Source: Papilionanthe hookeriana x Papilionanthe teres (taxonomy: Eukaryota > Streptophyta > Magnoliopsida > Asparagales > Orchidaceae). From it: 64,000 bases of DNA. The notes beneath the pieces are model-generated. The model searched no databases. It worked only from the letters and a program-made list of their open reading frames with translations, and was not told the DNA's origin. Made by a program: the position numbers and the translations under genes. The first letter of the stretch is position 1. Each line of letters opens with the position of its first letter. Below are positions 59,416 to 64,000 of the stretch, in pieces. The stretch covers positions 13,111,324 through 13,175,323 of the forward strand of contig CM040430.1 in assembly GCA_022702705.1 (NCBI GenBank), in the 5' to 3' direction.

Positions 59416-61029
59416 TTGGTGCGACTTTTTTAAATTGTCAAAAATTTATGAACTCATATTTATATATATTGATTTAGTTTTCTATTGAGTCACACAATTA
59501 AACGCAAGTATACATATCGCTCAAGTAATACAGGGCTCTAATGGAGTCCTAGTGATCGATCCCACGAGGAGGTTATTAATTTTATAATGTAGCACCAAAA
59601 ACACTTCACGAATCACAGCACAATTGCAAGTAATTGCTAATAATTAAAGATGAACAAACAGTTGCAGTTACTAATTCTACCAGAGTACGTTCTTTCTAGC
59701 AAGTTAATTAACTCAAGACTAAATTTATAACAAAAATTTAATTGTAAGAAAGATCCTCCTCATTTTCAATAATAATGTGATGATTTAGTGACATAGATCA
59801 GTGATGCAAATGTATTGTGTCAAATAGGAGCATTCCTATTCTTTACTCTCTTCCAAGTCGCAGTAAAGAATATCAGGCTAATCCTAAGTTCAGTCCCAAA
59901 TCTCGTGGTTAGCTTTGAGGATACTGGCTCTCACTGCAGAACTCCCACTTCCCTTCCCCTGAAGGCTAACTCTCGCTTTGGTTTCCAAACCCTTGGACCA
60001 AATTGGGGATTTCAATCTGTTACTCTAAAATCTCTAATTCTACGTCTATCAAAATATATATTCTTATTTATTTGTATTCAACTCTCATGAACTACGTCAC
60101 TCATTCATGGATATTGAATGTGATCTTCACTTTTGTTGTGGAACTCAATCCTTTCGGAACATATGTTTCCCAACAGATTTTAACAATTTAATTGGCCAGA
60201 TCAAAAAGTAAATGAAGTACGAAGTAGAGAGGTCATCACAAACTCTCCATAATAAATCGACACATCATTTTCATATCACGACATCAACACATCACATGAA
60301 AAGGAGGAAGACAAAAAAAAATCTACTCAAAACTCATGTATGAAAGCATTTACAAAAGATTGATTATATATATAAAAAGCAATGTCATACAAACAGAGTA
60401 CAAAAAAGACAATTTATCCCAAACTCTTTCCCAAGCGAATCTCAAGGAATTCCTTTGACTCCTTTCTTCACAACAACACACAATTCTCTCTTTAAATAAG
60501 TAAGGAAGAAGAAATCTCTCACTTTTCCTCTCCTCCCACACTCCTTAGAAGAGAACACACACAAATCTTAGATGAATTCTCTACACTAAAACAATGAAAT
60601 GACACTAACTCTTCACTCCCTCACACTAAAAACTCTCCTCTCTAAAATTGGCTCCAAAACAGTTTGAATTCGGTCATAACTGATTTCCCAAGAGTTTCTT
60701 CAAACATCCCTCCAAAATCCGGCCAAATATATTGAATCAAATTTAAAATCGGGATAAGCACGGTAAGGTGTAGGATAGGGCGCCGTCCGATGCTATTTTC
60801 GGTCTTCTGGTCAAAACTCCTCGTAAATCGCGATTGTCCGCTATTGCATGATATGGCCGTTTGCCACATAGCTCAATAAAATGCATTTTCTTCATTTTGC
60901 TCTTTTTACTTCATTTTGCTTCAAGCGCCTAAAATCATCAGTACTGCATTTAAATCATGAAAAATATCTTTCTTTAAAGTCGTAATATCATCAAAAATAA
61001 GTATTTAAATCGACATTTAAAAACTATCA
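59416..61029 (-). mobile_element. 3' LTR of Athila-like element L
   Basis: Minus-strand LTR of 1614 bp, starting TGATAG at 61029 and ending GTCGCACCA at 59416. It shares with M and K the 'ctttaaagaaagatatttttcatga' opening, the GGCGCC core (60780) and the 3' 'gtgggatcgatcac...ggactccattagagcc' part. A G-run (TTTGGGGATC) lies just upstream in minus order and the extra ORF farther upstream, so this is the 3' LTR. Frames at 59815-60869 are chance ORFs. Confidence 0.8.
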
Positions 61030-61062
61030 AATTTTCAAATGGATCAAGATCCCCAAACTTAA
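61030..61062 (-). other. Polypurine-tract region of element L
   Basis: On the minus strand, AAGTTTGGGGATC precedes the LTR start by some 20 bp. Plant Athila-like elements typically have such a G-run here for plus-strand priming. The run is short and not adjacent to the LTR, so it may be decayed. Confidence 0.45.
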
Positions 61063-62502
61063 CTATTACTCGTCCTTAAGAATTTAGTTAATACATAAAA
61101 TAACGATCCATCGCAATGAACTTTTCTTTCTGAATATCATAATTTCGACTTAGATAAATATAATAAGTAAAATTTTCGAAAGATTCTGAATAATTCAAAT
61201 AAATTCTGCAGTGTACAAAGACTATCTAAGAATCAGTCCAAGAGTTCGTGACTTCATTCATTTCAAAAATGATCGTAGATTGTCCTATTAAGCGCACTTA
61301 AAAGGATTACATGAAAAAAGTTTATGAGAACACTACTAAGTAAAGATGCTAATCCATACATATAAGTTCATGAAAGTAATTAAGTTCTTTCATTTAGGTA
61401 GGTTCAAGTGAAACCAATTTTTGATTAGACATCTCCTCAAGCTTCTCCTCACTTTTTCTTTTCTTTTTCTTTTTTTTGTTTTAATTTTGTTGTTTGCTTT
61501 TTTCAAGTGAGGATTACTATATCTAGATAACCTTTAATAATTTTGAACTTCATCATTCTCACCCTAAATTTGAAACTTACCACAATCCTTTACCCTATAG
61601 ACATTTTTTAGCTTATTATTGATTCATCATAGAGTCTCAATCCTTTCTTTTCACATAAAGTTTTAAGATCATTAATACTTCAAACATACAGTTTTTCTTA
61701 CTTTGAATAGTTGACTATAATCATATTTTCTTATACCAAATATTTTAGCCTACAAAATTACTTTTTATTACCAAAAACTTTCATTCAAGTCCACTAAAGT
61801 ACTTAAATAAAATCAAAATACAATTATCTGAAATTGAGCTCTATCACAGGAAATCATGTTAATAATTTTAAAAATACTTTTAAATAAGAACAACTAACAG
61901 TTAATTCTTTCCTTCCCTTAAACTTAAATTTTTGAATATCAATACAATTGACATGGGTATAACGAAAAGATATAAACATATATAACTCATACCTCAATAT
62001 GTTGGGCTTTTCATACCTTTGAGTTTAGGAAGGTCTTCTTCATAAATTAGAACAGTAGGCCTGAAATAATTAAGAGCATTTCTACACACAAATATAGGTT
62101 AGAAATTTGCAAGGGAAGAAGTTTGAAATCTTAAAACATAAAACATCAACTAAACACATAACACATTAACAACCAACTGCTATAATCACAGATTAAACTA
62201 ACAGACTAAATACAATTACATCACATCCATCACAATTCAACATAAAGTTCACAACAAACACATCTAAATACAAATTACATCAAGAACATTAATCACAGTC
62301 TCAAGTAGATCACAAATACATCAACAAATACAAAATGCAATGAAAATAAAAAATACTAAACTACCAATCATTATCTGCAGAAGCTCCACCATCATCAGGG
62401 TCATCAGACTGGTATAGAGTGTACTCAGGGTATATAGGAAATACAATGTTAGTCTCCCATGAGGAATCTCTTCTGTGCGTCATGATAAGCTATATCATAT
62501 TC
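61063..62502 (-). other. Non-coding internal part of element L
   Basis: A-rich on the plus strand, no ORF. It forms a long 3' untranslated stretch between the extra ORF and the LTR of L, common in this group. Confidence 0.5.
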
Positions 62503-63457
62503 TCACCACCGCACTTGATAATCATCATTTATCTTATTCATTGCTTCTAGTCTCTCTACTCTGGTATTCAACTTTTCTAACTGATCCATAACATCTTGCA
62601 GAGTAGGTTGCCTAGATGCAGATGATCTCTCCTGAGTAGAAGAAGGTATATTAGCATTCTTACTCCATTTCCATCCTACATGGGCTTCATAGGTTTTCAG
62701 GTTTAGTTTAGTTATTTGCTTCAGGGGGTGAACTGCTTCATCAGTATCTTCAGTTGCTACACCTGACTGAATACACAAGGCATGAATCAGGCTGGGGTGT
62801 CCTAGTCCACTTGTAGTCTCTCCTTTTGAATTTGTCAAAATACTTTTATAAATGATAGACCCAATATTAATATTCTTCATGTTTTGAATACAGTAATTCA
62901 GAACAGCTCTATCTACAGTAACTTCACTGTGATAGTTGGTAGGCATAAGTCTTGCAGAAATGAAATAATGTCAGGTTGTCGATATAGGATTCAATGTAGA
63001 AAGGGGGAAATTAACCTTTTTGCTTCTGTTTAATCTTCCATTCATTTTTTTCCATAGTCAAATAGTTCATAACCATATCCAATGCTTCATTTGTAACAGG
63101 AAAATTTTCGTATTCACATAAGAAAAGTTCTTCAACTGGTAAAATGCATTGATGCGTGCAGGGGTAAACTCTACCTTTTGTCCTCTAACAAGGATATATT
63201 CACTCTCAGAATAGTATAAATTAGTATAAAATTCTCTTACAATCCCCAGCATTGCTTCAGCAGTAAAATAACATAAAATTTCCCATTGACGATTTGCAAT
63301 TAATTCTTCGATTACACCTCCAGGATTTTCAAAGACTTTTTCTTGAATACACTTCTTATTACTAAGAAATGTACTAAAGTGAGAATAAGCCTTGAAATTC
63401 ATAAATTTACTCATCATAATCAAGTTTTCTCTTCCCTTTTGCCATTATTGGAGCCAT
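62503..63457 (-). pseudogene. Extra ORF of element L ('putative plant transposon protein' type)
   Basis: In minus order it starts MAPIMAKGKRKLDYDE at 63457, shifts frame near 63410, and continues in 63423-63067 (WEILCYFTAEAMLGIVREFY, SEYILVRGQKVEFTPARIN, FYQL) and 62946-62503 (MPTNYHSEVTVDRAVLNYCI, INIGSIIYKSIL, GHPSLIHALCIQSGV). The C-terminal part has a coiled coil, DVMDQLEKLNTRVERLEAMN. These are features of the plant retroelement ORF known as putative plant transposon protein, found near the 3' end of Athila-like and related elements. Its role is not known. One frameshift and a gap with stops between the two open parts make it inactive. Confidence 0.75.
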
Positions 63458-64000
63458 TTTTCTAAAAATATCAAATTTATCCAAATCAATTTCAAAATTG
63501 CAATGTAATAGACTCCAAAGTAAATTTATATAGATAAGAACTTCAACACCATGGAAAATCTCCAAAATTTCTCCAAAACCCTCAAAATTCATATCTTCCT
63601 AATGTAGGAGATTTCCACGGTTAAAACCGAAAAAATTGAACTTTTCCGGCCACGAAAAATATCCTAAAAATTTCCAAAACCCTAAAAATATCAGTCTTTT
63701 GGCGCGGTCCGGTGCTGGTAGCTGCGCCGTTCAGCGCCAGTTCAAAAATTGAGCTTCAACTTTCTTTTGAAATTTCAATCTTTTCAAACCCGCACTGACT
63801 TCTAATTTAAAGTGAAACTCTTATTAAGAGAAGATGAAATTTGAACTTTTCCGGCCACGAAATCGCTTCAAATCCAAATGCAAGTGAGCCCTAGGTGCGA
63901 AAATCGGCCTTGGCTGGAGGTAGAAAACGATGGTTTGGGCAAAAATGGTGGGTCCTAGGGTTAAATCGCGAAATTTTAGGCTTTAAGGCTTTTTTTTTCT
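63458..64000 (-). other. Element L internal sequence upstream of the extra ORF
   Basis: No pol motifs seen. A GGCGC-rich patch (63698-63742) resembles the GC core of the Athila-like LTRs. The element runs past the window edge. Confidence 0.4.

Overview
The window is nuclear DNA of a flowering plant, dominated by retrotransposons. The evidence is a MATH-BTB (BPM-type) first exon with a plant splice donor, Athila-type Ty3/gypsy gag remnants with tRNA-Asp-type primer sites, and an RTE-type LINE. The exon wording looks monocot-like to me, but I cannot name the species. Only one ordinary host gene part is supported (46154-46554). The other open frames are retroelement fossils or chance frames.

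Region 1-41.5 kb is a deep stack of nested retrotransposons. Two units, A (2268-9864, + strand) and B (26931-34526, + strand), belong to one family. Each is about 7.6 kb, begins TG and ends CA, has its own perfect 5-bp target duplication (CTTCA for A, GTAAT for B), and holds no convincing ORF. They look like giant solo LTRs. Older minus-strand copies of the same family are C (interrupted by B and D), D (interrupted by E), and the fragment at 1-996; F and J are plus-strand fragments. A second family is represented by E (15828-20838, target duplication GGGTA) and fragment I. C sits in the gag of an Athila-like element H, whose LTR lies inside I, which abuts J. This implies a nesting order J > I > H > C > D > E.

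The LTR copies share unusual structure. A TATA box lies about 2.4 kb from the LTR start, leaving about 5.2 kb of transcribed LTR. Downstream come a conserved candidate splice donor, a conserved leader hairpin, and near the 3' end a GATGTAATTAAC box between two hairpins whose stems vary by paired changes. E carries an array of hairpins with different stems but the same loop. D carries satellites of 88 bp and 75 bp where A and B carry a pentamer tract.

Region 41.5-46.1 kb is AT-rich upstream DNA with one MITE-like element. From 46.1 kb comes BPM exon 1. Exon 2 is not seen in the remaining 17 kb. That stretch holds a foldback element, five 715-bp tandem units each ending in an RTE-type LINE tail, a decayed RTE LINE, an Athila-like element K (LTR, primer site, gag, no pol seen) and an oppositely oriented Athila-like element L (3' LTR and a downstream extra ORF). 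Either the gene has a very large intron or the exon is cut off from its gene.
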